A stretch of 49,043 nt of DNA, from assembly GCF_000485595.1 (NCBI RefSeq), contig NW_014577893.1:91821-140863 (forward strand), written 5' to 3'. Each line of letters opens with the position of its first letter. The first letter of the stretch is position 1. Positions 1 to 10,753 of this stretch are shown one piece after another. Made by a program: the position numbers and the translations under genes. Origin of the DNA: Priapulus caudatus (lineage: Eukaryota; Priapulida; Priapulimorpha; Priapulimorphida; Priapulidae). Under the pieces are notes generated by a model that saw nothing but the letters and a program-made list of their open reading frames with translations, had not been told where the DNA came from and did no database searches.

Positions 1-365
1 CAACACCAAAATAAAATATATAAGTGTATCTGGTTAGCTAGCCAAGAAAATGGGGGGGGGGGCTAGCAAAGGTAGTAATAGCGCGGGAATAGCAGGCGAA
101 GTGATACTTTTATAATAATTCATTGGTTGTATCGACTCTGAGATCACTGCAAGAAATAAATTTCATAAACGTCACTTTAATGTTTTCATTGAAACAGCCC
201 ATTAAATGTAACAACAAAACGCGATAAGCGCTTTTCACTTAGAACGCATGAAAACGAGTAAGCGGATACCGCATCTATAGAAAAGCAGTGAACGCGATAA
301 AAGCAAAATGCGAACATAACTAAAATACTTATAACAAGAAACGTAGTGTGTGAGGGTGAGCGTTG

Positions 366-424
366 GTGTGTGTGCGTGTGCGTGCGTGCGTGCGTGCGTG
401 CGTGCGTGTGTGTGCGTGCTTGCG
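366..424. repeat. GT / GCGT microsatellite
   Basis: The plus strand alternates tgtgtg and cgtgcgtgcg units without interruption. Open frames on both strands here (for example Cys-Val runs or Thr-His-Ala-Arg runs) are products of the repeat and not genes. Confidence 0.9.
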
Positions 425-606
425 TGCATCCATGTGTGTCTACGAGTGCTAACATTTCAAGGGCAGTAAAGCGTTCTTTCCTTGAGCTTCCTTTCTTCCA
501 ATATAACGTAGAACATGATAGCTTGATAAAACGACAAAATGCTCTTTGCACTGAGTAACAAACAGTACGACGCCTTTTAGCCAAGTATTACTCAGATAAC
601 ATAATA

Positions 607-652
607 CCAGGAGCTAATAATGACAAATTTATTTGTCATTATTAGCGCCTGA
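607..652. repeat. Tiny palindromic element, CAGGAG family, copy 1
   Basis: The arms CAGGAGCTAATAATGAC and their near-perfect complement close on a few-base loop. The element is flanked by the 5-bp direct repeat TAATA (602-606 and 653-657), which extends to TAATAC on the right. Related copies lie at 1259, 2521, 12349, 27359, 34392 and 47151. The flanking duplication suggests a transposed unit rather than a local snap-back. Confidence 0.65.
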
Positions 653-1258
653 TAATACGGACTCAGACGAAGCTGCAGGACACTATTGATGTGTTTATCC
701 CAATGCAATGTCAAGCCAAGCGTCTAATTAATGCAAATTGCCCTATGCAAAAGTCTCTCGTGTGACTAGCATTCAAGCACGAAAGCACATATCACATTTT
801 CTTATTACACTTTCTCTGTGCCTTTCCTACAATACCTTTACCCAAAATGACTTTTCTATAATAACATGGTGGCACAAAGCAACATTTCTGATAGTTTTCT
901 CTTAAAGTAATCTTAGATATGAAAGAGGCAATTCAGTGCTTCCTCTTTGCTATTGCTTCACAACGCTACCATAGCGGAACCCGACATAGACTGACGAGTC
1001 AGACAATATACAAATGTAAAAAACGTTTTCACAGCATATATTTACGTTATAAAAACTGCAGTCCCGCCTAAAATTGCACAGTCTGTCATTTCATATTCTG
1101 AATCGAACAATGCATTGTATTCATATTGGAAATTCATCCAAATTAAATTGCTTGTCAGACAACATGCCTGCATTTCAATGCTAATGTGCGTGTACCTAAC
1201 GCCACGTTTGAAATATGGCCAAAGGCGACGAGGAGGATTGTGGTCTAAATTGATAATT

Positions 1259-1328
1259 TCAAGAGCGTATAAAGAAGGGTTGGGGTTAGGGTTAGGGTTC
1301 TTGATAACGCTTCTTAATACGCTGTTGA
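1259..1328. repeat. Palindromic element, TCAAGAG branch, copy 2, with telomere-type hexamers
   Basis: The arms TCAAGAGCGTATaaagaag and their imperfect complement (ending TGTTGA) enclose a run of GGGTTA hexamers, the unit of TTAGGG telomeres. It is flanked by the 5-bp direct repeat TAATT (1254-1258 and 1329-1333). It resembles the element at 2521 in its arms. Confidence 0.6.
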
Positions 1329-2520
1329 TAATTTTATTTAACTAAAAACCTCACTGGTCGTAAAATTGCTCATACACACTAGATTTGGGCACATTGCAAC
1401 AGAACAACATTCCAGTAGAAAAATCCACGCATGCCAGCAATTCGTGCCTGATTAGTAGATAGTACATAGTACGTCTAGTGATATCAGGAAAGGGGTTTCT
1501 GGGGAAGGTGCATGGGGTCTGAACCCCCCTTCCCCCTTTAGTGACTGCTGGCCCGATTTTCCTAATGTGAGTCAAATGTTTTTTCAAAATTAAACAGAAT
1601 AAGGTACTTCGACGTAGCGAATATACATTAAAAATCCATCCAATTGTGAGTAGTAACCAGATTTCACGTAAATAAATCTGATTAAGGCATGCCTTCAATT
1701 CTCTCTACATCGCATTAACCGGACCCCTTCCTTCTAGAATACCTGGATGTAGCCCTGCATCTGATCTCACATGCACACACACGCCCACATGCACGCACGC
1801 ACACACACACTCACTCCGTTTCGCACATTTCCACTAGTCTGACTCCATATGGCTGGGCTAAATAGGATAAAATAGAAACGTGCAAATAGGCGCAACTTAT
1901 GGAACGAGTCTCCGCTTCCACGACTGCCTGAAAGCAGTCATTATAATCCACGTTACAATATCGCGTTTCATCGAAGCTGGCGCACAATCACGGCATTCTC
2001 CAATTTCCGAATGCATTCATGAAACATGTCTTACTTCATACACGGGTCCTCCTCTCAAGTAACATGGGAAGTAAAAAGTCAAGCGACTCGACGGATTCAG
2101 CGAGTAGGCACACATTACATGACCAGCAGTTCAGATTTACTTCAGACCATTTATTTTCCCACTAACTATGGTCTGGCTACAGCGAGTAGAGAGAGAGAGA
2201 GAGAGTCTAAGTTCAAACCCGACTCGAACGTAGCGTTCAGATAAAGATATCGCCATATGCAGGCACCTAAATTAACGCAGGCTGAAGTCAAGTACTATCT
2301 GTTTTACTGCCGGTCTCCCTAGTGTGACGCGGTGAGCTCCCCTCTATTTCAGGGCAGTGAGTGCATCAGATTCCCTCATTTCTACCACCGGCCACGCATA
2401 TGAAATATATACTAAGCAGCAAGTCCTACAGAAAACATTGATTAACCGTGTTTTATGTAGTGTATTAGTATAATTATTTATGCAGTGTGTGTTGAGTATA
2501 TAGCTTGATGTATAATGGAA

Positions 2521-2563
2521 TCAAGAGCGTATTAAGTATACTTAATAATTAATACGCTCTTGA
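2521..2563. repeat. Palindromic element, TCAAGAG branch, copy 3
   Basis: A perfect terminal palindrome (TCAAGAGCGTATTAA and its complement) is flanked by the 5-bp direct repeat TGGAA (2516-2520 and 2564-2568). It shares its arm sequence with the element at 1259 but lacks the telomere-like insert. Confidence 0.65.
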
Positions 2564-3765
2564 TGGAATAAAGTGCACAGCGTTAGTAAGAGATCCATTA
2601 AGACGGTGAGCAATGGCACGGCTCACACATAAATCACCGACACATGTGTAAGTTAATAAAAACTTCCGACGCTGGCTTCCCGGAAGATTCCTCGGGCTTC
2701 TCTCTCCGACGTCTATAATTCCATTTTGCAATGTCCCTAACACGTGTGATGACCGTTTCTTCTTCAGTTGCTGCACGGAGGCACGCAGTGAAACAAACGA
2801 AATGACAGCGCTACCTTTTCGCACGCTGCAGCAGGCAGAAAATGTGAGGCAGTAGCGAATCTTAACGCGTTCTGACGTATGGAAATACATATCTGCTGTT
2901 TCCCAAGCCACGCGCCGATAGGAAGATATAACAGCAGTGGTGAATGGCTGTGCCCTCGTTGTCTATAGGAAGTCAACCGCCATACAATCTATCAAATTGC
3001 AAGCCATTCAAAGCAATCTCCATTTGAACGATGAGCTCAAGCGAAGTCCACTCGCCTGCTGTGCGGCTCCAGTAGTGCATGCACGCTCATTTAATCGGGA
3101 ATAATACGCGAGGGAACAGTGTGCGGCACATATGTCGTTCTGGTCAAATGACACACTATGGATATGTCTGTAGTCTAATGTGATTTCAGCTCTGAAGTAG
3201 TGAGCCAGGCAGCCAGGCAGTGTGATTGACACGAGAAGCATTGGTTAGGTCCCGCGGAACAGATGCTGATAACGCGGTCTGAGCGATGACAAGAGTACAC
3301 AGATTTACTAACAATCACTGATAATTGACAAACAGCAGGTACAACACGTGTGATAAAACTCGCAGAAATGACAGCATGCATGGTATATGCCAGATCCATC
3401 GGGTTTGTTTCTCCCTATGGTTTCCCCACACATATACTAGCTATTTTAAAAGCATTTCAATTATTGTAAACTTGAGAAAGGAGCCTCATCTGCAGTACAT
3501 ATTATAAATCAGTGCACATTATCAGTGCATACGTATTATAAAAGTGTTTCTCCACAACAGCGGGCATCACGAGTAGATGAATTCCTAAAGTATTTTGATA
3601 GAGCGTTATCCCTCGGTGGTTGCAGTACATACTCTTGTCACAACTGTATAATTTGTAACTTGGTAGGTTGGTCATACCGGGCAGTTATTGCAAGTTATTG
3701 CTTTATATATGAGCCAAAACACAACATACACGTAGAATAAGAAACATTCTAGACCAGAGGCTAAA

Positions 3766-3986
3766 GCTGCGTTTACACTATCGATTTTTGTCAGCAAATT
3801 GTTCCGATTTCAAGTGCATTCCAACTTGCCCCCGACTTGACCCAGGTGCATTCCAACTAAACGGCTGAAATTTGATTGTGTTGGAGTCGGACTCGGAGTC
3901 AAGTCGCCGAGTTGGAGAAATTGAACGTGTTCTATTTTGCACGACTCGGACGATTTGCTGACAAAAATCGATAGTGTAAACGCAGC
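3766..3986. mobile_element. MITE-like inverted-repeat element (GCTGCGTTTACAC ends)
   Basis: The ends GCTGCGTTTACACTATCGAT and their exact complement form terminal inverted repeats of about 40 bp, with about 140 bp between. No protein is encoded. An element with similar ends (GCTGGGTTTACAC) lies at 34026-34381. No convincing target-site duplication was seen, so the superfamily is not assigned. Confidence 0.7.
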
Positions 3987-4743
3987 AGCGCGTTAGATAG
4001 AGAGCATGTTAGAAGAGGAAAACCTCTGCTGCCCTCTGTTGCAGCACAACCAAAGTAAAATACGACCTGTTCACTATCCCTCCCACCAATTGAGATGTTC
4101 TGCTAAATAGTACTTGTATAATTGTAATATTGGTAATACAAACCATTGGTTTTTGAATTACATACTATAGTGCACACACATAATTAATCATAATGATATT
4201 ATTAATTAGTGACTGCGTGCTATATTTAGGTGTTTGGTAGCATATCACAATTTCTGCATTCATGCAAACAGCAGTATTCTTCTAATCCAATCAGGCATAT
4301 ATATAGTTTACAATGATTCATAACACAATTTGCAACAAGCTGTATCGGTTGTACACAACCATTGAATGAATTATGGCAGATTGATTCACGCAGAGAAACC
4401 AAGGAAGCATTTTGTCATATACCACATGAACAGATTGAAACAGAATAATTATAAAATTCTGCAATTCCATGAAAGTTTGTGAATGGCTAGACATCACATC
4501 GTAGCCTATATATTTTTGTAGAATAACAGAAATTCTGCCAGTAGGCCCCCAATGAGGATTATTTGAACTATAAATGTAAGGATTGATTATACGTGTATAA
4601 ACTCAAATGCTGCTCAAATGCATCATTAAAGCCAAATAACTACCTACATAACAATTTTTCTCATGTGTTTTTTGTCAGTTTCAATCATCTGTATGGCCAT
4701 GACTCTTTTAGGTGCATAGATACTTTTTATTGCATTTTTTGTA

Positions 4744-4928
4744 GTACCGTATATGATCGCGTAATAACCGCGGGCGCCTATAAGCCGCACCTCAATTTGA
4801 ATCGGGTAACCAAGTATTGCGCCTAGTATATTTCCCCTCACGGTATGGCGCACTTATAAACCGCAGAGCAAATACAGGGTTGAAATCTGAGGCCAAATTT
4901 GCGGTTATTACGCGAGTATATACGGTAC
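4744..4928. mobile_element. MITE-like inverted-repeat element (GTACCGTATAT ends)
   Basis: The ends GTACCGTATATGATCGCGTAATAACCGC and the near-complement at the right form long terminal inverted repeats. The interior has the phrase cctataagccgcacc, seen in many animal MITEs. The open frame across it on the minus strand is a by-product of the repeat. Confidence 0.65.
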
Positions 4929-5212
4929 ATCTACATTCCCATTTCTTGTTTTATATGTATACCGGTACATATGTATAACTATGTGAAGTTAAATATATTG
5001 TTCATGGGTTAGACTAGAATTATAATTGGCCAACTGACATGTTTTATTGTACAAAAACTTTAATTATAAACAAAGCGAGTTGACACTGAAAATGGACATG
5101 ACGGAAGAAGAGGAAAAACACTGAATATATGTATGCACATGACGCTCGAATAGGACATTGTCGTATTTTACTTTTGTAACAATGGAGCTGCTGTTTAAGT
5201 ATGTATTCCTAC

Positions 5213-6302
5213 CTTAAGCTCCTCCAGTAAGCCATGATATTTGTTGACAACAGCACTATCCAATGCATGAGCAAATGCTTCAAATTTCTTCTTTTCGTCC
5301 TCAGTAAGGAAATCAGGTTCTTGCATTAAGTGACGAATAATGGATCTTCTTGTAATTGGAATAAATCTTTCCCTAAATACAGAAAGATTTAGAATAAACA
5401 TAAATGTGTGCATGAGGTAACAATTAAGCTTCTATGCAACTGTGGAATTTCAGTTATAATGCAAATAAATTGTTTGCTATATATTAGTGATTATATGCTT
5501 GTTACCTGTAATGGTCAGTTGGATCTTTTGGTTTTTCGATGACTGGACTCTCTTCTGGATTCCCAAATGATAGCGTCCCAAGTGGAGGCAATCCAATATC
5601 TGCTGCATGCTTTGAAGCTTTTAAAGTAACATTGCCTGGTTCTTTTAAGGAGGGTTTTGCATTCACACCCAAGCTTGCTTGCTTTTCCACACTACTCGTG
5701 CAATAGCAGCAAGATATGACTGGTGTCCAAATGTGGTTGTCTATAGAACGCACCTAAAATTAAAATTCAATTAATATATAAAGAGCACTATGTACGCAGA
5801 GATTGTAGGCTTTACAAACACACAAAACAGGGCTGGAGAGAAGGGGAGAGATCCAAAATTCAAGGTTGCCAGTGTTGTTTTTGTTATTCAATTTTATGAC
5901 TTCACGAATCGACACGATCAACCATGTCCAGGCATGATCACTGTTCATCAACTACCATAGAATAAATATTACAGTTAATTTTAAATTAATTTCGATGACT
6001 AGCATTTAATACGTTATCTTCATGTAAATGCACAAATAGAAGTTGCTCTAGTACGTGCAAATTGCAGTGCCAAGGCCGGGCTAAGCCGGTAAGCATAACA
6101 ACTGTAATCAGAGTTTGGTTTTTGAAGTTTTGAACCACGAGAATGTTATATTTACAATAATGTACTTATATATTATGTGATCACTTTGTTTAATAACTTT
6201 GAAATTATCGGCAACTAGATGTTTGCATTCAATATATACCCTCAAATTAGTAAATTTTGTAAAGGTTCTCAGCAAACTGTTGCACCCCAAGGAGGCCGCC
6301 AT
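5213..6302 (-). CDS. TMEM143: TMEM143-like mitochondrial membrane protein, 5' exons only (partial)
   Basis: Three exons are read on the minus strand: 6302-6240, 5753-5506 and 5372-5213, with introns of 486 and 133 bp, all GT-AG, and the frame kept at each join (phases 0 and 2). They give 157 residues. Residues 1 to about 45 are basic and Ser/Thr/Leu-rich, starting MAASLGCNSLLRTFTK, and look like a mitochondrial targeting peptide. The block DHYRERFIPITRRSIIRHLM, followed by an acidic helix and KYHGLLEELK, matches the conserved N-terminal part of TMEM143, where YRERFIP is characteristic. The membrane segments of the family lie in later exons, which are not in the window: the third exon ends in a GTAGGA donor and nothing further was found down to base 1. 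The start is the first ATG, set in a CAAAATGGCGGCC context, 275 bp from the divergent GINS2 start. The protein's biochemical role is poorly known. Confidence 0.72.
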
Positions 6303-6577
6303 TTTGGCTAATCAGTTAAACAGAAGTGGACTCGGAGATTTGTAAACACACTAAAACGCTAAAGTAAACATAGAACAAATTAAAAAGAAAACGTACAGTA
6401 AGACATAATTTATTTTTGTATATTGTAATAAATAATTTAGTTTTATTACTTTTTATTTCATGTCTCGCATCGCAAAAATTACCAATGTGTGCTGCCACCT
6501 CGTGTTCCGCGAAATTCAAGAAGTTGAAAGTACAGCCGAAATCACTGTTTTGTTTTCTTTTTATGTGAGATTTAAAT
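6303..6577. promoter_or_regulatory. Shared divergent promoter region, TMEM143-like / GINS2
   Basis: Two conserved genes start 275 bp apart in opposite directions, the usual geometry of a bidirectional promoter. There is no clear TATA box. The minus-strand start codon sits inside CAAAATGGCGGCC, close to the YY1 consensus that often overlaps animal start sites. An E2F-like TTTCGCGGAA (minus strand, about 6507-6516) fits a replication gene but has one mismatch to the usual core. Transcription starts were not determined. Confidence 0.5.
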
Positions 6578-9500
6578 ATGGACCCGTCAGAAATTGAGTT
6601 CATTGCAGAAAAAGAAATTGTCACCGTTGTACCGAATTTCTCATACGGAAAAATATACCTTATTGGGGTCAGTGTGTTGTTGAACAGACTTCTCTAGTTG
6701 AAGTTCTTCTCTATTACTATTAGTATTACTCTAACTCTAAGTCTAACTAAAGCTAAGCCAAGCTCATACTCATAGCCATAGAGTCTATGTCCCCCAGGGT
6801 ACTACCGGAACGTACCCTGGTAACTATCTGATATGGTTAGGGTTAGGGAGTAGGCGTAGGCGACTCCCTAGACTCGTTAGTGGAGTAGGCGAGGTACGGT
6901 CCGGCATATTAGGTACCAGGGTATGTTCCGGCAGTACCCTGGGGGACATAGACCCTCTCAGCCTAAGCAAGCCGGCCAATGCCATGGCAATAGACACATG
7001 ATGTCATTTGTAACAAAAGCATAATGACAATTCTCAGCTTTTAATGGGTTCTAAAGGGTCGTTGACAATTATCAACATTTTCACAAGCTTACAAACACCG
7101 CGTACGCTGGGGGGAGGGGGTCAATGCCCGCCGTAGGCTTTCAGCATTCCCGAAAAATGTCGACCCATTTCCCGCGCCGCGCGTCTCAGCCGGCATCGCG
7201 CTCATCCTCATGCCGTGACGCGCCGACAACAGGGTTTGCATGTAATTTATATACATGTATCTCTATGTAGAATAGTGTGGAAAAAAATCAACATTTTTCT
7301 TCATACACTTTTAGGGGGGAAGGGGGGTGGGTCTCGAAAAACTGTACTCTTTGTACACTTGTGAAAATGTTGATAATTGTGAACGACCCCTAAACATGCA
7401 TAATGGGCATAACAAAACTTTTTAGAGCGAAACTTACGATTTGTACGACAGTACGTGGTCGTAACCGAGTCATAAGCATTATTTCTGTACTGTTCAGATG
7501 CGCCTTAACAAGCCGTTATGAATTATAATTGCCTACGTAGATGCAATGGTTGTGTGTAATGGCTAGTGCCATGTACAAGAGTAGAGCCACATGGAGTATT
7601 GTTTCAGGTACAAGTAGGGCTGAGAGGGTCTATGTCCCCCAGGGTACTGCCGGAAAGTACCCTGCGTACGGTCCGGTATACCGGAACGTACCCTGGTACT
7701 AAATACTACTATCTAATATGCCGGACCGTACCTCGCCTACTCCATTAACGAGTCTAGAGAGTCGCCTACGCCTACTCCCTAACCCTAACCCTAACCCTAA
7801 CACTATTCCTAACCCTAACCCTAACCCTAACCATAACCATATCAGCTAGATAGTTACCGGGGTACGTTCCGGTATACCGGACCATACCCAGGGTACGTTC
7901 CGGCAGTACCCTGGGGGACATAGACCCTATGAGCACAAGTAGGCATACATGTGCAACTGAAAATGTATTCATTCATTAATTGGGATCACTGCCTAATCCT
8001 TACAGCGTACGTTTTTCTGGTTACCGATCATCCAAATTAAGCGGGAGACCACTATTATTAATTACTAAATTTATTAAATTACAACTTAATACTTATTAAG
8101 AATAACTTTTAGTTAGAATCTAAATATTTTGTGTGTTTCTCTGGCCAGGGAGATGTTGGACCATTTATTGGCAGCATTCCTGTAGAATTGCCTTTGTGGC
8201 TAGCAGTCAACCTGAAGCAGAGACAAAAGTGCAGGATTATACCACCAGAGTGGATGAATGTTGGTCAGTTAATATATATTTGTCATTATGAGCATCTGCA
8301 TTGTTTTACACATTGTTTCTAAAAGTAGTTTTCAAGTAGTCATTTTTCATCCATTAATTTAAATTATCGCTACAGTTAGTAAAACTGATATTATTATAAA
8401 AACACTTATTATTTCCTGTTTATCCTGATACGTTCTTGTATGGGTTACAAGTATGTGTAACTGCATGGACTTGTAGTAGTAGGGCTCATAGGGTCTATGT
8501 CCCCCAGTGTACTGCCGGAACAGACCCTGGTAACTATTTGATATGGTTAGGTTTAGGGAGTAGGCGTAGGCGACTCCCTAGACTCGTTAGTGGAGTAGGC
8601 GAGGTACGCTCCGGCATATTAGATAGTACCAGGGTACGTTCCGGTATACCGGACTGTACCCAGGGTACTTTCCGGCATTACCCTGGGGGACATAGACCCT
8701 CTCAGCAGTAGTAGGAGAAGTTGTGTAAACCATGCATACTTGCATGCACACAAACATATGCCTGGTTATAGTATTAATTTGAGTAGGAGTGATTTAAAGC
8801 CTATGTGTATAATATAATAAATTAATAAATTGGTATATATTATATATTATAATAAAAGTATATAAGTAATGTAATGTAATAATATGTAATCAAATAATTT
8901 GTGTATCAATGTTTATTACTTTTTTATAATAGAGTTTTAAATTATGCTTAATAATTAACTTTTAGAAAGGTTAGAGGAGAAGAAGCAGGATGAGACCGAG
9001 TCCAAATTCTTTACTGAGATGCCAAACGAGCATTATATGGAGATGACACAGATATTGCTGAATCAGTAAGTATTAAAGCTGCACTATGCGCATCTACATG
9101 CTAATTTCTCCAGTACTAGACTAGCAAATACTTCGTGTCATGCAGAATCATACTACCTTATGACAAAATAACCTCTAGTTCCTCCCATTTCACTGCGCGT
9201 TGTCTTATAAAAGGCATTTGAAAATACCTCCAATGTTGTTCAAATTCTCCGATGTTGTTGACAGTTTCGCGTTGCTCTCCCAAGCAACCATGCAGCGGTG
9301 CTGCGGTGCAGCGGTACGGGTGTAGCAAAGATAAAAACGTGACGTCACCTAACCGCTTCGAGGCTAAATTGTTTGGCAAACAAGTCGGCGTTGGCGCCAG
9401 ATTACCAGATTTCGCACTTCTTTCTTGTGGGTTTTAAGCAAACGCGCAGTGAAATTGGAGGAACTAGAGTTTATTTTGCCATAAGGTAGTGTGATTATGC

Positions 9501-10753
9501 ATGACACGAATTATTTGCTAGTCTAGTACTGGAGAAATTAGCGCTTGGATGCGCATAGTGCAGCTTTAACAGTTAACACCACTGTATGCATTTGCTCTGA
9601 GCAAAATATCATGCATACACATACATAAATCTTCATTAGATTGTGTTTATTTTGGGGTCTACTATTTGAATCTTATTATTTATTTGCATACATTTCAGTG
9701 CAGCTAATGACATTCCACGTGCTGATCAAGTAAGAACTTTAATCAAAGACATCTGGGATTTGAGAATAGCCAAGCTTCGCAGCAGTATCGATGTTTTTAT
9801 TAAGAGCGATGAAAGGCATGCTATGGTGAGTAATGGCCACTGCTATTAAGACTGCGTTCTATGATGAAAAGCTGTCATAAATATTTCTATACGCCCAATA
9901 GCACTTCTTGGTTGCCACATAAAAATGTCCAAAAATGCCACATTTAGCATAAAAAAAACATTTAAAATTGATCATTATAGTTCACAAAATTAAAACAAAC
10001 TGCAATGTCTGTTTGTTCAAAATTTAGCTGAACGTGTGCAGACAGTACAGCAACAGCAATACCAGATTTTAGATTAGAGCATGCTCGCTAGTCCGTGACA
10101 ATAGTTTCTAATTAATTTGTGCAACGACGAAATAAACGTTTTTTAAAGTCAAAAAGTCATCATCACCAAATCCAATTATTTATCGGAAGTCAATAGGAAA
10201 TTAATGTGATGCACATTATGTATTTTATTATTATGTATGTTTTTTCCTGGAAAGCATTACTTACATAATGCAGGGTATTACTGTATAGCTGGAAGCTATT
10301 GATAATGGTTGTAAAAATCTGTTTTGACAATTTCAAGTAATTCTGAAGGAATAGCACCACTAATATAACGTATGGATAACTCTTAATTGGAAACCCTGAA
10401 TTCAACATTATGCTGTGATGAACTGTGTATGGACACTTGAGTAGTTTATGGTTAGTCCTATACCAAAATTACTCAATTCTGGTATAATTGCTCAATTTAT
10501 ACTAAAGAATACACATCACTGATATCATTATAATGTATGCTATAACCTACATACAATTATTATGCTACCAGCAGTCTTTATAATTTCATGCGTACGTTCT
10601 CATCTTTTAAATGTGACATTTTGTTTGTAGCTAAACCATCTAACAGTCATGGAGATCAACACAGTACGATCTTTTCTCACTCAAAGTCTGGATAACATGC
10701 ATGTATTACGGACAAGGACACTAGGGGGAGCTGGTGATACAACTCAAGACTGA
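6578..10753 (+). CDS. GINS2: DNA replication complex GINS protein PSF2 (complete, five exons)
   Basis: The exons are 6578-6667, 8149-8263, 8966-9065, 9699-9825 and 10631-10753, all joined by GT-AG introns with matching phases (0, 1, 2, 0). Together they make 555 bp, or 184 residues, against about 185 in vertebrates. The N-terminus reads [20 protein letters not shown] and the middle [25 protein letters not shown], both signature blocks of PSF2, and the C-terminal helix has [13 protein letters not shown]2 is one of four GINS subunits (SLD5, PSF1-3). GINS joins MCM2-7 and CDC45 to form the CMG helicase that unwinds DNA at replication forks in the nucleus. The gene diverges from the TMEM143-like gene and converges on MCM8. 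The introns are crowded with small transposons: two Mutator-like copies and a foldback element in intron 1, one Mutator-like copy in intron 2, and a 491-bp element that starts 10 bp after the donor of exon 3. No stop or frameshift is present. Confidence 0.95.
6762..6962. mobile_element. Mutator-like MITE, GCTSA family, copy 1 (GINS2 intron 1)
   Basis: The terminal inverted repeats contain GTCTATGTCCCCCAGGGTAC at the left and its complement at the right. The near-direct repeats CTAAGCCAA(G) (6753-6761) and CTAAGCAAG (6963-6971) flank it, an imperfect 9-bp target duplication. The interior carries GGTTAGGGTTAGGG. The duplication size is typical of Mutator-like elements; the superfamily is inferred. 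Confidence 0.7.
7052..7394. mobile_element. Foldback element with GGGTCGTT ends (GINS2 intron 1)
   Basis: The left end TAAAGGGTCGTTGACAATTA and its complement at the right form inverted repeats of about 35 bp, both continuing into tcaacattttcacaag. The interior is GC-rich with a G-run. No coding capacity was seen. Confidence 0.65.
7619..7934. mobile_element. Mutator-like MITE, GCTSA family, copy 2 (GINS2 intron 1)
   Basis: The ends GCTGAGAGGGTCTATGTCCC and the complement of GCTCATAGGGTCTATGTCCC are flanked by the perfect 9-bp direct repeat ACAAGTAGG (7610-7618 and 7935-7943). The interior has about six CCCTAA units and a partial internal duplication of the gtataccgga block, which makes it longer than its relatives. 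Confidence 0.8.
8484..8706. mobile_element. Mutator-like MITE, GCTSA family, copy 3 (GINS2 intron 2)
   Basis: It has the same terminal inverted repeats as the copies at 6762 and 7619 and is flanked by the perfect 9-bp direct repeat AGTAGTAGG (8475-8483 and 8707-8715). It is the cleanest full-length copy of the family, with ggtttaggg in place of a longer telomere-like run. Confidence 0.8.
9076..9566. mobile_element. MITE with about 120-bp inverted repeats, inserted at TA (GINS2 intron 3)
   Basis: Both arms begin AAGCTGCACTATGCGCATC and run for more than 100 bp with few differences (for example tagtactggagaaatta in both). TA dinucleotides flank both ends (9074-9075 and 9567-9568), as expected for a Tc1/mariner-type insertion. 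The interior is a GC-rich stretch with no transposase. It begins only 10 bp beyond the GTAAGTATTA donor region of exon 3. Confidence 0.75.

Larger units (their letters stand above)
1..5212. other. Gene-free left flank, probably a long intron of the TMEM143-like gene
   Basis: No exon could be supported here. I looked on the minus strand for the downstream exons of the TMEM143-like gene, which must exist because its third exon ends in a splice donor at 5212, and found none, so they probably lie beyond the left edge. The stretch holds a GT/GCGT microsatellite (about 366-424), a short CA-rich run near 1770-1812, three tiny hairpins (607, 1259, 2521) and two longer inverted-repeat elements (3766, 4744). 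The rest is AT-rich sequence without codon-like structure. Open frames here are short and match no family I know. Confidence 0.55.

Noticed and set aside
2549-2911. 120-codon minus-strand frame
   Set aside because: Its composition is mixed, but no homology, splice sites or codon bias support it, and it overlaps another frame of similar quality.
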